Source of the DNA: Acetobacter peroxydans
GTDB lineage: Bacteria; Pseudomonadota; Alphaproteobacteria; Acetobacterales; Acetobacteraceae
Assembly: GCF_006539345.1 (NCBI RefSeq)
Contig: NZ_BJMV01000012.1
Location: forward strand, 1-64,000
DNA: 64,000 bases
Reading direction: 5' to 3'
Part shown: in pieces, positions 1-9,818 of the stretch
Position numbering within the stretch: the stretch's first letter is position 1
How the letters are laid out: the number at the start of each line of letters is the position of its first letter
Notes under the pieces: generated by a model
The model's input: only the letters and a program-made list of their open reading frames with translations
The model's database searches: none
What the model was told of the DNA's origin: nothing
Made by a program: the position numbers and the translations under genes

Positions 1-36
1 CCCCAGAAAACCGCCAAAAATACCCTAACATCATGA

Positions 37-1002
37 TCATAAAGCTGATTCGCGGAACCAGGAGACGAACTGCGCGATTCCCTTTTCCAGCGTTGTGGAG
101 GGTTCCCAGCCTGTCAGGGCCCGGATGGCGCGGATATCCGCCCAGGTTTTTTCCACATCCGCGCCCGGCCGGGGCTGAAGCGTGATCTGGGCCGCGCGGC
201 CGAGGTTCTGCTCCAGCAGGCTGACCAGATGCCGCACTGATTCGGGACGGTCGTTGCCGACATTGAGAATCCGAGGCTGGTCCGGTGCGGGCGGATGCCC
301 GAACACCGCCAGCACCGCGCGGGTGACATCGTCAATATAGGTGAAATCACGCGCAAGGGCGTCGCCCTCGTAGAGTGTCACCGGCTGACCGGCCATGATC
401 GCGCGGGCAAAGCTGTAATAGGCCATGTCTGGCCTGCCCCACGGGCCATAGACCGTAAAGAACCGCAGTCCTGTCTGGGGCAGGCCATACAGATGGCTAT
501 AGGCAACCGAGGCCAGCTCGGCACTGCGCTTTGTCACGGCGTAGAATGAGCCGGGCCGATCCACCGCATCTGACTCGGAAAACGGCAGGCGCGTATTCCC
601 GCCGTAGACCGAGGAGGACGACGCATAAACCAAATGGTCCAGCCGGCGCAGCCTGCGGGCAAACTCCAGCACCGCCACATGGCCGCAGACATTCGTGCCC
701 GCAAACACGTAAGGGTCTGTCAGGGAGTACCGCACGCCCGCCTGCGCCGCCATGTGAAAGATGCCGCGGATGTCAGGCTCAGCCTGCCGCAGGGCTTCGA
801 GCGCCTCGGGGTTGCTGACATCAAGCTGATGAAAAGAAAATCCAGGCTGCTGGTACAGCCGGGCCAGCCGGGCCTGTTTGAGAGCCGGGCTGTAATAGCT
901 GTTCAGGTTATCGAGCCCGACAACACGCTCGCCCCGCGCCAGCAGCGCCTGGGCGACATGCGCCCCCACAAACCCGGCCGCGCCGGTTACCAAGAGTACC
1001 AC
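37..1002 (-). CDS. NAD-dependent epimerase/dehydratase, UDP-glucuronate 4-epimerase-like
   Basis: A short-chain dehydrogenase/reductase of the extended type, 321 residues. The N-terminus carries the Rossmann glycine motif TGAAGFVG, and the catalytic tyrosine and lysine sit in YAVTK, preceded by a serine-rich ASSSSVYG stretch. These features, with the LRFFTVYGPWGRPDMA segment, are typical of enzymes that interconvert UDP-glucuronate and UDP-galacturonate for surface polysaccharides. The start is a GTG; no earlier in-frame ATG fits the Rossmann motif, which must lie at the extreme N-terminus. It stands alone, 73 bases from the next gene. The substrate is inferred from family resemblance; another UDP-sugar is possible. 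Confidence 0.85.
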   Translation of the reverse strand: MVLLVTGAAGFVGAHVAQALLARGERVVGLDNLNSYYSPALKQARLARLYQQPGFSFHQLDVSNPEALEALRQAEPDIRGIFHMAAQAGVRYSLTDPYVFAGTNVCGHVAVLEFARRLRRLDHLVYASSSSVYGGNTRLPFSESDAVDRPGSFYAVTKRSAELASVAYSHLYGLPQTGLRFFTVYGPWGRPDMAYYSFARAIMAGQPVTLYEGDALARDFTYIDDVTRAVLAVFGHPPAPDQPRILNVGNDRPESVRHLVSLLEQNLGRAAQITLQPRPGADVEKTWADIRAIRALTGWEPSTTLEKGIAQFVSWFRESAL

Positions 1003-1075
1003 GTTTACTGCCCCAGATCATGCGCGCCATGCCCTGCGACCGGACCAGCCCGGCCGCTGATGCTGTCCGAGCGCC

Positions 1076-1636
1076 TTATGGCGCAGGATGCGCCGCCCCC
1101 GTGGCATGGCTCGTGTCCTCACCCGCCAGCGCGGACGATACCACCTTGTCTCCCACGGTAATGCCCAGTTTTGCCGTCAGCCCACCAGCCAGTTCCAGCG
1201 TGGCCAGCACAGGGCCGTGGCTGCTGATATAAGCGAGACTGTACGGCACCGCGTTTTCGACAATGGAGGCAATCCGCCCGTCGGTGCCGATAAAGACTAT
1301 GTCCAGCGGTACGGCAGTGTTCTGCATCCACATATCGCTCTGCCGCGGCGTCTTCCATGAGAACAACATGCCGCCATCTTCAGGCACGGCGGTACGGAAC
1401 ATTTCGCCCACCTGCTGCTGACGCGGCGTGCGCGCCACTTCCACCGAAAACACATGCGTTCCAGAGGCCGAAACAATACTCAGGCTTTCCTTGGGCAGCA
1501 CGGGCTGAGCCTGTGTCGGCTCGCCCATCAGCGGCGCCTCCGCACCGGCCGCGCCATCCTGCGCCCGAACGATCGCCATGGGTACCGCCTGCGCCACACA
1601 TGCGGCCATCAGAGCCGCCAACACTTTGTAGTTCAC
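1076..1636 (-). CDS. Exported DUF192 family protein
   Basis: A 186-residue protein with an N-terminal signal-peptide-like segment (LAALMAACVAQAVPMAI, then AQDG). The DUF192 core follows, with the typical pattern VEVARTPRQQQVGEMF, then DMWMQNTAVPLDIVFI and a C-terminal VLATLELAGG segment. The family is widespread and its biochemical role is unknown. The start is GTG, supported by an AAGG-containing purine stretch just upstream. It lies 21 bases downstream of the metallo-hydrolase gene on the same strand, so the two may be cotranscribed. Family membership is fairly secure; function is not known. Confidence 0.8.
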   Translation of the reverse strand: MNYKVLAALMAACVAQAVPMAIVRAQDGAAGAEAPLMGEPTQAQPVLPKESLSIVSASGTHVFSVEVARTPRQQQVGEMFRTAVPEDGGMLFSWKTPRQSDMWMQNTAVPLDIVFIGTDGRIASIVENAVPYSLAYISSHGPVLATLELAGGLTAKLGITVGDKVVSSALAGEDTSHATGAAHPAP

Positions 1637-1657
1637 GTTACCTTACTCTCCCCAGCC

Positions 1658-2356
1658 TCAGCCTCGCAGAAATGGATTGCCCGCCGCCTCTGTATCCAGC
1701 GTGGTCAGGCCGCCATGGCCAGGCACGACCGTGATATCGGCATGATGATCCGCGCTGCCGGACTCCCGGGTCAGTGGCAGCAGTTTTTCCTTGATGGAAC
1801 GGATAAGCAGCGGGCCGTCACCATAGGCGAAATCCGTCCGCCCTACCGTGCCGCGAAACAGCACGTCGCCCACAAAGGCGAAGCGCCCCACTTTGTCCAC
1901 AAACGCCACATGACCGGGCGTATGCCCCGGCACATGCAGCACGTGCAGGCGGCAGCCAGCGTATTCCAGCACCTCGCCCTCCTGCGCAAAACGGTCAACC
2001 GAGGCGTTCTCCAGATCCTCAAGCCCAAAATGCCGGGCCTGATCGGCAATGGAATCAAGCAGGAAGGCATCGCGCTCATCGGGGCCGATCACCACTGGCG
2101 GCGGGGCCGCGCGCTCGACCAGCCCGCGGCGCAGAGCCGCAACGCCGCCCGCGTGATCCAGATGCCCGTGCGTAATCAGAATGGCCTCAACCACAAGATC
2201 GTGCCCATCAATAAAAGACAGGAGCGTGTCGGCATCCCCGCCGGGGTCCACCACAATGGCCCGCCGGGTTTCGGGGTTCCATAGAATGGAACAATGCTGC
2301 CTGAAGGGCGTAACCGGGATGATGTTCAACTGCATACCGGGATAGGCCACATGCAT
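1658..2356 (-). CDS. MBL-fold metallo-hydrolase (glyoxalase II-like)
   Basis: A 232-residue metallo-beta-lactamase-fold hydrolase. The metal-binding signature THGHLDHAGG lies near residue 65, with further ligands in HVPGHTPGHVAF, FVGDVLF and the C-terminal PGHG. The N-terminus, NIIPVTPFRQHCSI, matches the YcbL/GloB-type subfamily that hydrolyses thioesters such as S-lactoylglutathione. I chose the ATG at 2356 because an AAGGAGA sits about ten bases upstream. A GTG at 2365 lies too close to that site, and an ATG at 2335 is also possible. The exact substrate is inferred. Confidence 0.85.
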   Translation of the reverse strand: MHVAYPGMQLNIIPVTPFRQHCSILWNPETRRAIVVDPGGDADTLLSFIDGHDLVVEAILITHGHLDHAGGVAALRRGLVERAAPPPVVIGPDERDAFLLDSIADQARHFGLEDLENASVDRFAQEGEVLEYAGCRLHVLHVPGHTPGHVAFVDKVGRFAFVGDVLFRGTVGRTDFAYGDGPLLIRSIKEKLLPLTRESGSADHHADITVVPGHGGLTTLDTEAAGNPFLRG

Positions 2357-2436
2357 GGGCTTCACTCTCCTTAGACCATCCGGGGCCGGTTGCTCTGTTT
2401 TGCCCCGTCTCTTCAGGCAATGGCACGAATGCGGGC

Positions 2437-2483
2437 AAAAAAAAACTGCCGGCGCAGCGGAAAACCCCGCGCGACCGGCAGTT
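2437..2483 (-). terminator. Rho-independent terminator of the host-attachment gene
   Basis: A nine-base-pair stem (AACTGCCGG at 2444-2452 with CCGGCAGTT at 2475-2483) is followed, in minus-strand direction, by a run of T residues. It lies just downstream of the minus-strand gene ending at 2528. Confidence 0.75.
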
Positions 2484-2527
2484 CAGATAAAGCGTGGGGC
2501 GTTTTAGCCGCCCCGGTCGGGCCAGCC

Positions 2528-2944
2528 TTAGCCCGGCAGCACCCAGCCCGTGGCCGGAATATCGAAATGATCACGGATGTCATGCGCGGGGATATTGATG
2601 AGATCCTTCGACAGCACCTTGATAACGCGTGCCGCAGCAGGCGCGCTCAGATGCTCGCGGATTTCATGCAGGATATGTGCCGGGGCGGCCAGCACAAACC
2701 CGGCCACGTTGGCCCCGTCATGCGCCACCTGCGCGTTCATGTGCTCGGCCACGCTGCGGGCAAACGCATCCTTGCGCGTATCAGATGGTGACGCGCCTGC
2801 GGGCATCTGGCCCGGCGTGCCCGTATGGTCATGGCTGTCAGATACCTGCACATCGTGCATGGAACCCTGATGATCGTGCAGAAAACGGACTTTACCCCCA
2901 TCTGCAACGACATACACAACCTGACCGTCTCTAGCTTCCGTCAT
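2528..2944 (-). CDS. Host attachment protein family (Host_attach-like)
   Basis: A small cytosolic-looking protein of 138 residues. The core (VVYVVADGGKVRFL near the start, then KDAFARSVAEHMN, FVLAAPAHILHEIREHL and VIKVLSKDLINIPAHDIRDHF) resembles proteins annotated as required for attachment to host cells, with homology to archaeal release-factor-like folds. I used the ATG at 2944 because the upstream extension to 3076 is low quality and overlaps the divergent xdhC start. A GGAAG lies just upstream of this ATG. It is monocistronic with its own terminator. The molecular role is uncertain; the family name reflects plant-associated bacteria. Confidence 0.7.
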   Translation of the reverse strand: MTEARDGQVVYVVADGGKVRFLHDHQGSMHDVQVSDSHDHTGTPGQMPAGASPSDTRKDAFARSVAEHMNAQVAHDGANVAGFVLAAPAHILHEIREHLSAPAAARVIKVLSKDLINIPAHDIRDHFDIPATGWVLPG

Positions 2945-3074
2945 GAACTTCCAGTCCCTGTTCCTGTTAAGCGCGACAGACAACTCCGGCTGACCGTGCG
3001 CGCAGGGGAGCCCCCACCCGGACGATACGCTGCTTTGTGGGCAGTCTGTCCGCCCGATGATATAGGGTGGACAC

Positions 3075-4199
3075 ATGACAGTTACACCCCCCCACCCCCC
3101 GGAAGAGATTCAAAAAAGCGCGCGACATCCGCTGGATCATGCCCTGCACTGGGTGCGTGAGGGGCAGGCCGTGGCCATTGCCACGGTAACCGGCACATGG
3201 GGCAGCTCGCCCCGCCCGGCAGGAAGCTGCATGGTCATGGCGGTCAATGGCCGGGTGGAAGGCTCGGTCAGCGGCGGGTGCGTGGAGGCGGATGTCATGC
3301 ACAACGCCCTGCGGATCATGGGGGGCGATCCCCCGCAAGTGCTGGATTACGGCGTTAGCAGCGCGCGGGCATGGGAGGTGGGGCTGGCCTGCGGCGGCCG
3401 CCTCGAGGTGCTGGTGGAAGCCGTGCGCAGCCCCGCCTGCCCCGTTGGCACCTGGCCGCTGGACACTCTGGAGCACGCGTGCGCGCTCATGGCCGCCCGG
3501 CGCCCCGCCGTGCTGCTCCGCACGCTGGATGCGGCACACCATCACATATTGGCGACCCGGCCCGAAGGCGGGCTGGAAGAGCCCCCGCACGACACGGCCC
3601 TCGGCCACGCCGCCCTACACGCCCTTAGGACCGGGCGCGGGCTGCTCACCCCCGACAGCGCGGGGCAGACCTGGTTCGTGCAACCGCTGCTGCCTCCGCC
3701 GCGCCTGCTAATTGTAGGGGCTGTGCATATTGCCCAGCATCTGGCGCGGCTGGCAGCCCTTACGGGGTTTGACCCCGTTGTGGTGGATCCGCGCGAAGCT
3801 CTGGCCACGCCCGAGCGTTTTCCCGGCCTCGTGCCCGGCCAGACCCTGATACCCGAATGGCCGGACGAAGCCCTGCCCGCTCTGGGGATCGATTCCACCA
3901 CGGCCCTTGTCACCCTGACCCACGATGCCAAGCTGGATGACCCCACGCTGGAAACCGCGCTGGGCAGCCCGGCCTTCTATATTGGTGCGCTGGGTTCGCG
4001 CAAAACGCAGGCAAGCCGGATCGAACGTCTGCGGCAGCTTGGCTACACGCCCGAGGCACTGGCCCGTATCCGCGGCCCGGTGGGGCTTGCTATCGGCGCT
4101 GTCGGCGCGGAGGAAATCGCCCTGTCCATTCTGGCCGATATTGTCGCGGTGCGGCGCAACGGCCCGCTGGCAACCCGGCGCGGCTGGGACAGCCCGTAA
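3075..4199 (+). CDS. XdhC/CoxI family molybdoenzyme maturation protein
   Basis: A 374-residue member of the XdhC/CoxI family, which delivers the sulfurated molybdenum cofactor to xanthine dehydrogenase-type enzymes. The N-terminal domain shows the typical GSSPRPAGSCMVM segment and GSVSGGCVE. The C-terminal half has a Rossmann-like LLIVGAVHIAQHLARLA motif followed by VVVDPR, and GALGSRKTQASR near the end. The stop overlaps the next start (TAATG), so the downstream nucleotidyltransferase is translationally coupled. XdhC plus a MobA-like partner usually accompanies a molybdenum hydroxylase, but no such enzyme is present in this window. Confidence 0.9.
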   Translation: MTVTPPHPPEEIQKSARHPLDHALHWVREGQAVAIATVTGTWGSSPRPAGSCMVMAVNGRVEGSVSGGCVEADVMHNALRIMGGDPPQVLDYGVSSARAWEVGLACGGRLEVLVEAVRSPACPVGTWPLDTLEHACALMAARRPAVLLRTLDAAHHHILATRPEGGLEEPPHDTALGHAALHALRTGRGLLTPDSAGQTWFVQPLLPPPRLLIVGAVHIAQHLARLAALTGFDPVVVDPREALATPERFPGLVPGQTLIPEWPDEALPALGIDSTTALVTLTHDAKLDDPTLETALGSPAFYIGALGSRKTQASRIERLRQLGYTPEALARIRGPVGLAIGAVGAEEIALSILADIVAVRRNGPLATRRGWDSP

Positions 4200-4918
4200 T
4201 GTCCAACATCCCCACCCACCCCATGCTTGCCGGCACGCTGGCCATTATTCTGGCGGCGGGGCGCTCAAGCCGCACGGCCCCGGCGCACAAGCTGCTGGCG
4301 TGCGATGCCTCAGGCCAGCCCATGCTGCTGCGCACGCTGGAAGCCGTGCTGGCCAGCGCGGTGGAGGAAGTGCTCGTGCTCCTGCCTCCAGAACGCCCCG
4401 ACCTGGCGGCCCTGCTGCACCCACTGCTGGAAAGCCCGGCCAACACGCCCGCGCCGTCAGGCCCCGTAGCCTCAGGCGGCAGGCAACCGGTGCGACGGCT
4501 GCGCATGACCTGCGTACGCCAGCCGGAACTCGGGTTATCCCGCTCGCTCCATACCGGCGTGCGCGCCGCCATACGCCGGCGCGCGAGCAGCCTGCTGGTC
4601 TGTCTGGGAGATATGCCGCTGGTCAGCCCAGCCCTGCTGGACACGCTGCTGCACACCCAGCGCGCCACCAATGCCCCCGCCGTTGCCCCAGACAGGCACG
4701 GCCAGCCGGGCAACCCCGTGCTGTGGAGCGCTCAGTGCTACGACAGGCTGCTGGGCGTGCAGGGCGATCAGGGCGGGCGGGCCATCCTGCGCGACCTCGG
4801 TTCCGCTGTGCGGCTGGTTCCCGCCCCCGCCGCCATGCTGGAAGATTTCGACACCCCCGAGCGGCTGTCGGCCTTCGCCCATATGAATGCCAATAGCCCC
4901 ACACTGCCCCGGCCCTGA
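4199..4918 (+). CDS. MobA-like NTP transferase (molybdenum cofactor nucleotidyltransferase)
   Basis: A 239-residue nucleotidyltransferase of the MobA/MocA type. The N-terminal nucleotide-binding motif is AIILAAGRSSR, and the metal/substrate loop is CLGDMPLVSP. It likely converts molybdopterin to a cytosine or adenine dinucleotide form used by hydroxylases. The gene overlaps the XdhC stop by one base, which indicates coupled translation and a shared maturation role. Which nucleotide it attaches cannot be told from sequence alone. It is somewhat longer than typical MocA because of a proline- and alanine-rich insert around residues 75-100. Confidence 0.85.
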   Translation: MSNIPTHPMLAGTLAIILAAGRSSRTAPAHKLLACDASGQPMLLRTLEAVLASAVEEVLVLLPPERPDLAALLHPLLESPANTPAPSGPVASGGRQPVRRLRMTCVRQPELGLSRSLHTGVRAAIRRRASSLLVCLGDMPLVSPALLDTLLHTQRATNAPAVAPDRHGQPGNPVLWSAQCYDRLLGVQGDQGGRAILRDLGSAVRLVPAPAAMLEDFDTPERLSAFAHMNANSPTLPRP

Positions 4919-5138
4919 ACACGGCAGCACCTGCCGGGCCGCGCTGTCTTTTTACCCCGTAACGAACTTCAGGCAGTTGACCGCACGCCCCGGCGGGCCA
5001 AAAACTAGCGCAGGGCCAGCCCCACCCGGCGCAGGGCCGGGCGGTATGCCCCCAGACACCGGCCCGCCAGACACAGGCCGCCCCCTAACCGGGCGGGTGG
5101 GAATGGCGGTTCTTTTTTGCAGGAAAGAGTTTCCCCTT

Positions 5139-5489
5139 ATGAGCAAGATTCTCCGCACCAACGCGAACCCCATCCTGTCCGCTGCGGTGGAATACCACGG
5201 TTTTGTCTTTACCCAGGGCGTGGTGGCCCGGAACCTCGATCTGGACATGGAAGGCCAGACCAAGGACGTGCTGGAACAGATCGACGCCCTGCTGGAACAG
5301 CATGGCACCGACAACACGCGCCTGCTTCAGGCCCAGATCTGGCTGAAAGACATCAACGACCGCGAAACCCTGAACAAGCTGTGGAGCGCCTGGCTGCCCG
5401 AAGGTGGCGCTCCGGCGCGCGCCTGCGTGCAGGGCATTCTGGCTGACCCGCGGATGCTGGTCGAAATCATGCTGATCACCACCAAATAA
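5139..5489 (+). CDS. RidA/YjgF family protein
   Basis: A 116-residue RidA-superfamily protein. Family members are trimeric and often deaminate reactive enamine or imine intermediates released by PLP enzymes. The arginine expected for catalysis is in PARACVQ, and the conserved glutamate lies in LVEIMLI at the C-terminus. The ATG at 5139 is preceded by a strong AGGAAAGAG ribosome binding site. Upstream in-frame sequence from 4887 is low-complexity proline and glycine and is probably not translated. The closest subfamily appears to be the YjgH/RidA-like group; the exact substrate is not known. Confidence 0.85.
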   Translation: MSKILRTNANPILSAAVEYHGFVFTQGVVARNLDLDMEGQTKDVLEQIDALLEQHGTDNTRLLQAQIWLKDINDRETLNKLWSAWLPEGGAPARACVQGILADPRMLVEIMLITTK

Positions 5490-5581
5490 GCATCTGATCG
5501 GCCATACCTGGCAGGACAGCCCCCACAGAAAAGCGGGGCGCCCTGCCGGGCGATCAGGGTCGGCCCTGTGCTGACTGCTTC

Positions 5582-5610
5582 CGGGGCAGGGACCACCTGC
5601 CCCGTTTTTT
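5582..5610 (+). terminator. Rho-independent terminator after the RidA-like gene
   Basis: CGGGGCAGG at 5582-5590 pairs with CCTGCCCCG at 5596-5604 and is followed directly by six T residues. It lies about 90 bases beyond the stop codon of the RidA-like gene. Confidence 0.85.
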
Positions 5611-5611
5611 G

Positions 5612-5957
5612 TTCATCCGACACAGTGTGGCAAAAAGGCACCGCGTCGCTGCTGCGTTGTATCAGCGACACAGTTGGCCCGAATCATATGCCCCTGTGCG
5701 GCCTGTCATTTTTTCATCATTTGTGAAGGGTTTGTTCTCCCAAAAGGGCGAAATAAAACAGATTTAGACGGATTTGTGACATAATGTAGGAATATATTCC
5801 TATTTTTATCTTTTAAATGGGGTCGAAATGTCAAACTGCATTTTTTGTGTTTTTGCTACGCAATGAGAGCTTGCCTGATCTGCGTCAGCCCTTATAGGTG
5901 GAACTACCTTGTAATCAGACGCACTTAAGAGCGCACGGAAAATCTAAGGTGGAACCC
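5612..5957 (+). promoter_or_regulatory. AT-rich promoter region of the CHAP gene with a perfect 16-bp palindrome
   Basis: This gap of about 345 bases is clearly more AT-rich than its neighbours and carries no credible gene. At 5787-5802 it holds the perfect palindrome TAGGAATATATTCCTA, just downstream of a TTGTGACA stretch that could be a -35 element. The palindrome is probably a transcription factor site or overlaps the promoter. The regulator is not known. The ribosome binding site AAGGTGG of the downstream gene is at 5946-5952. Confidence 0.4.
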
Positions 5958-6653
5958 ATGCGGAATGGACAGCCAAAGACCTTGAAACTGAAACTGGCTG
6001 TTGTGTCGTTCTGTTCTGCGGTTATGTCCTTTTCCGGCGTGGCAAAGGCCGCCACGCACAAGGCCCACACTCATCATACCACTCTGGCCGCCAACCACGG
6101 CCACGCCAGTGCGCATCATGGTATCCGCCGGGTGGCCAGCCGCCACCATGGCGGGGGTGGGCATGTGATCCAGTGCGTGGCCTATGCCAAGTCCGCTTCC
6201 GAAGTGGCGCTGAGCGGCAACGCCCGCGACTGGTGGCATAATGCCGCCGGCGTGTATGAGCGCGGTCAGGCTCCGGAAGCCGGAAGCGTTCTGAACTTCC
6301 GCAGCACGCGCCGTATGCCGCTGGGTCATGTGGCCGTGGTGCGCAACGTGGTGGATAGCCGCACCATCGTTATTGACCAGTCGCACTGGGCGCAGGCCGG
6401 TGTAAGCCACAATGTGTCGGTAATCGACGTTTCCGCCAACAACGATTGGTCGGCGGTACGCGTGGCGCTCGACCACAATGGCGGCACCTACGGTTCCATC
6501 TATCCTACTTACGGCTTCATCTATCCCCGTTCGCCGGGGGCAGCGCCCACCACGCAGGTGGCCAGCAACGCGTCACAGAACCCGCGTGATGCGGTCATGG
6601 CGGCATGGGCCAAGAAGACGGGTGCCACCACACAGGTTGCGCAGGCCCGCTAA
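5958..6653 (+). CDS. Secreted CHAP-domain peptidoglycan hydrolase-like protein
   Basis: A 231-residue exported protein. A signal peptide (KLKLAVVSFCSAVMSFSGVAKA) precedes a histidine-rich linker of about 35 residues. A CHAP-type amidase/endopeptidase domain follows: the catalytic cysteine is in VIQCVAYAKS and the histidine in MPLGHVAVV, followed by IVIDQSHW. CHAP enzymes cut peptide or amide bonds in peptidoglycan. I chose the ATG at 5958 because AAGGTGG is positioned five bases upstream; a GTG at 5898 would put the signal peptide too far in. The gene has its own promoter region and terminator. The histidine-rich linker may bind metals, but that is speculation. Confidence 0.85.
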   Translation: MRNGQPKTLKLKLAVVSFCSAVMSFSGVAKAATHKAHTHHTTLAANHGHASAHHGIRRVASRHHGGGGHVIQCVAYAKSASEVALSGNARDWWHNAAGVYERGQAPEAGSVLNFRSTRRMPLGHVAVVRNVVDSRTIVIDQSHWAQAGVSHNVSVIDVSANNDWSAVRVALDHNGGTYGSIYPTYGFIYPRSPGAAPTTQVASNASQNPRDAVMAAWAKKTGATTQVAQAR

Positions 6654-6694
6654 AACCAGAAGCCCAGGCTGCCTCTACAGCCTGACTGAAACAG

Positions 6695-6736
6695 AAAAAA
6701 GCCTGCCTCTTCTTATTAAAAGAGGCAGGCTTTTTT
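6695..6736. terminator. Bidirectional terminator between the CHAP gene and gcvP
   Basis: A long perfect stem (GCCTGCCTCTT at 6701-6711 and AAGAGGCAGGC at 6720-6730, with a short AT-rich loop) is flanked by six A residues on the left and six T residues on the right. It can terminate both convergent transcripts. Confidence 0.85.
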
Positions 6737-6842
6737 GTTGTACCGGTCAATCCTTGACCGCAAGCCGCAAACCCGTGGTGTTCCCCCGGCCCCCTCTGGC
6801 AGAAAGCGCCAAAGAGAACCGGGAGAAAACCGTCGCTGGCCT

Positions 6843-9767
6843 TCAGCCCTGTTCAGCCCACGCGCCCATATCCGGGCAGGAGCAGATCAGGTTGCGGTCG
6901 CCATACGCATTGTCGATACGGCCCACAGGCGGCCAGTATTTGGCATCCGCCCGCACGCCGGGGGGGAAGCACGCCTGCTGGCGGGTGTAGGGGCGCGCCC
7001 AAGCCGTGACCGTCAGCGCTTCGCCCGTATGCGGGGCATGGCGCAGCACGGAGTGTTCCACCTCGACATCACCCCGTTCGATGGCCCGTACTTCCTCGCG
7101 GATGGCCAGCATCGCATTACAGAAGCGGTCAAGCTCGGCCAGATTTTCCGATTCCGTGGGTTCCACCATCAGCGTACCCGCCACCGGGAAACTGACCGTG
7201 GGCGCATGGAAACCAAAATCCACCAGCCGCTTGGCAATATCGTCCACGGTTACGCCCGTCGCATCCTTGATAGGCCGCAGATCGAGAATACATTCGTGCG
7301 CCACGCGACCCTGCGCGCCGCGATACAGCACCGGATAGGCCTGACCCAGACGGGTGGCGATGTAATTGGCGTTGAGAATGGCAACCTGCGTAGCGCGCGC
7401 CAGACCCGCATCGCCCATCAGGCGGATATAGGCCCAGGAAATCGGCAGGATGGAAGCCGACCCGAAGGGGGCAGCACTCACCACCATGGCGGCATCGGTC
7501 TCCTGCGGGTTGCCGGGCAGGTAGGGCGCCAGATGGGCGCGCACGCCAATCGGCCCCATGCCCGGCCCGCCGCCGCCATGCGGGATGCAGAAAGTCTTGT
7601 GCAGGTTGAAATGGCTGACATCGCCGCCGTAATCCGCCGGACGGGCCAACCCGACCTGCGCGTTCATGTTCGCGCCGTCCACATAGACCTGCCCGCCTGC
7701 CTCGTGCACCAGATCGCACACAAGGCGCATGTTTTCTTCAAACACGCCATGAGTGGAGGGGTAGGTGATCATGACGGCGGCCAGTTCGGCTGCGTGGGCC
7801 TGCACTTTCTCGCGCATGTCGGCCAGATCAATATTGCCCTGCGCATCGCAGCGCACCACCACCACCTTCATGCCCGCCATCTGGGCAGAAGCCGGGTTGG
7901 TGCCATGGGCCGATGCGGGAATGAGGCAGACAGTCCGCCCGCCCTCGCCCCGCGCGTGGTGATAGGCGCGAATGGCCAGCAGCCCGGCATATTCACCCTG
8001 CGCGCCCGAGTTAGGCTGGAAGGACACCGCGTCATAACCGCTGATCTGGCACAGCCAGCGCTCCAGGTCCGCAATCAGAATCCGGTAGCCCGCCGCCTGA
8101 TCAGCCGGGGCATAGGGGTGCAGGTTCGAAAAACCGGGCCATGTGATCGGCAGCATTTCCACCGTGGCGTTCAGCTTCATGGTGCATGAACCCAGCGGAA
8201 TCATGGTGCGGTCGAGCGCAAGGTCCTTGTCGGACAGGCGGCGCAGGTAGCGCAGCATGTCCGTCTCGGAACGCAGGGAGTTGAAAATGGCCTGCTTCAT
8301 GAAAGCAGACTGCCGCACCAGCACGTCCGGCAGGGCGCTAGCAGGGGCCGCGAGTTCCAACGCCACAGCCCGCACGCGCGCGGCATCGGCACAGAAGACC
8401 GACCACACCGCCCGCACGGTTTCAGGGGTTGTGGTCTCATCGAGGCTGATACCAAGGCGGCCCTTGCCCGCATCGCGCAGGTTCAGCCCCAGCGTACGGG
8501 CACGCGCCAGCAGGTCGGGCGCATCGTCACCCGCTTCGATGCTCAGCGTATCGAAAAACGCCTGATCCACCACTGCAACACCCAGCGCCCGCAGACCAGC
8601 CGCCAGAGTAACAGTCAGCCCGTGCACACGCCGCGCGATGGCGCGCAGACCTTCCGGCCCGTGATAGGTAGCGTAAAGCCCGGCAATAACCGCCAGCAGA
8701 ACCTGCGCGGTGCAGATGTTGGACGTCGCCTTTTCGCGCCGGATATGCTGCTCGCGCGTTTGCAGCGCCAGACGGTAGGCGGGCTGGCCCGCGCTATCCA
8801 CCGACACGCCGACAAGACGGCCCGGCATACTGCGCTTGTAGGCATCGCGCACCGCCATGTAAGCGGCGTGCGGCCCGCCATACCCCATGGGCACGCCAAA
8901 ACGCTGGGTGGAGCCAATGGCGATATCCGCCCCCAGTTCACCCGGAGAAACCAGCAGCGTCAGCGCCAGCGGGTCGGCCGCCATGACAGCAATGGCCCCG
9001 GCCTCATGCAGCGCGCCAATAACCGCGCGGGGGTCGGCCACGCGGCCGGACGAGCCGGGATATTGCACCAGCGCGCCGAACACATCGGCCGCACGCAGGT
9101 CTTTCGCGGCGTTCCCGACAACAATGGAAAAGCCCATCGGTTCGGCGCGGGTTTTCAGCACGGCGATGGTCTGGGGGTGGCAGTCTTCATCCACAAAGAA
9201 TCGGGTGGAGCCACTTTTTGCCACCCGGTGGGCCAGCGCCATGGCCTCGGCCGCCGCCGTCGCCTCGTCCAGCAGGGAGGCGTTGGCGATATCAAGCCCG
9301 GTCAGTTCCGTAACCATGGTCTGGAAATTCAGCAGCGCCTCAAGACGCCCCTGGCTGATTTCGGGCTGGTAGGGCGTATAGGCCGTGTACCACGCCGGGT
9401 TTTCCAACACGTTGCGCTGGATGACCGCAGGCAGAACCGTGCCGTAGTACCCCTGCCCGATCAGCGATGTCATGACCGTATTGCGCGCGGCAATCGCGCT
9501 CAGGCGGGCCAGTACCTCGGTTTCGCTCCAGCCCGGCCCGATGCCCATCGCGCCATCCAGACGGATATCGGCCGGCAGGGTCTGCGCGGCCAGTGTCTCG
9601 AGCGAGTCCGCTCCCACGCTACGCAGCATGGTTTCCACATCATGGCCTGCGGGGCCGATATGGCGCGCCTGAAACGCACCGTCGGCCTCGGCCAGCCCGG
9701 CAAAGGCGGCCAGCGCCTGATCCGGCCCGAACGGCCTGTTGTCTGATGTAAAATCACCTGAAAGCAT
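6843..9767 (-). CDS. gcvP: Glycine dehydrogenase (decarboxylating), glycine cleavage P protein
   Basis: A 974-residue PLP enzyme, the usual length for the single-chain P protein. It decarboxylates glycine and passes the aminomethyl group to lipoylated GcvH. The PLP lysine is in [14 protein letters not shown] near residue 720. The C-terminal half also carries [15 protein letters not shown], and the N-terminal half [12 protein letters not shown]. It is the last gene of gcvT-gcvH-gcvP, 51 bases after gcvH, with an AGGA ribosome binding site. Expression should be controlled by the glycine riboswitch upstream of gcvT. All expected motifs are present. Confidence 0.97.
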   Translation of the reverse strand: MLSGDFTSDNRPFGPDQALAAFAGLAEADGAFQARHIGPAGHDVETMLRSVGADSLETLAAQTLPADIRLDGAMGIGPGWSETEVLARLSAIAARNTVMTSLIGQGYYGTVLPAVIQRNVLENPAWYTAYTPYQPEISQGRLEALLNFQTMVTELTGLDIANASLLDEATAAAEAMALAHRVAKSGSTRFFVDEDCHPQTIAVLKTRAEPMGFSIVVGNAAKDLRAADVFGALVQYPGSSGRVADPRAVIGALHEAGAIAVMAADPLALTLLVSPGELGADIAIGSTQRFGVPMGYGGPHAAYMAVRDAYKRSMPGRLVGVSVDSAGQPAYRLALQTREQHIRREKATSNICTAQVLLAVIAGLYATYHGPEGLRAIARRVHGLTVTLAAGLRALGVAVVDQAFFDTLSIEAGDDAPDLLARARTLGLNLRDAGKGRLGISLDETTTPETVRAVWSVFCADAARVRAVALELAAPASALPDVLVRQSAFMKQAIFNSLRSETDMLRYLRRLSDKDLALDRTMIPLGSCTMKLNATVEMLPITWPGFSNLHPYAPADQAAGYRILIADLERWLCQISGYDAVSFQPNSGAQGEYAGLLAIRAYHHARGEGGRTVCLIPASAHGTNPASAQMAGMKVVVVRCDAQGNIDLADMREKVQAHAAELAAVMITYPSTHGVFEENMRLVCDLVHEAGGQVYVDGANMNAQVGLARPADYGGDVSHFNLHKTFCIPHGGGGPGMGPIGVRAHLAPYLPGNPQETDAAMVVSAAPFGSASILPISWAYIRLMGDAGLARATQVAILNANYIATRLGQAYPVLYRGAQGRVAHECILDLRPIKDATGVTVDDIAKRLVDFGFHAPTVSFPVAGTLMVEPTESENLAELDRFCNAMLAIREEVRAIERGDVEVEHSVLRHAPHTGEALTVTAWARPYTRQQACFPPGVRADAKYWPPVGRIDNAYGDRNLICSCPDMGAWAEQG

Positions 9768-9818
9768 GGGAGTATCCTGAACGGGCTGGAAAGCGGGAGC
9801 GAAATGTCAGGCTGAAGC

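Noticed and set aside
4887-5138. N-terminal extension of the RidA-like protein
   Set aside because: Low-complexity Pro/Gly sequence with no family match; a strong ribosome binding site lies before 5139.
6735-9746. Long plus-strand frames opposite gcvP (484 and 374 codons)
   Set aside because: They mirror gcvP in reverse, with no independent signals.
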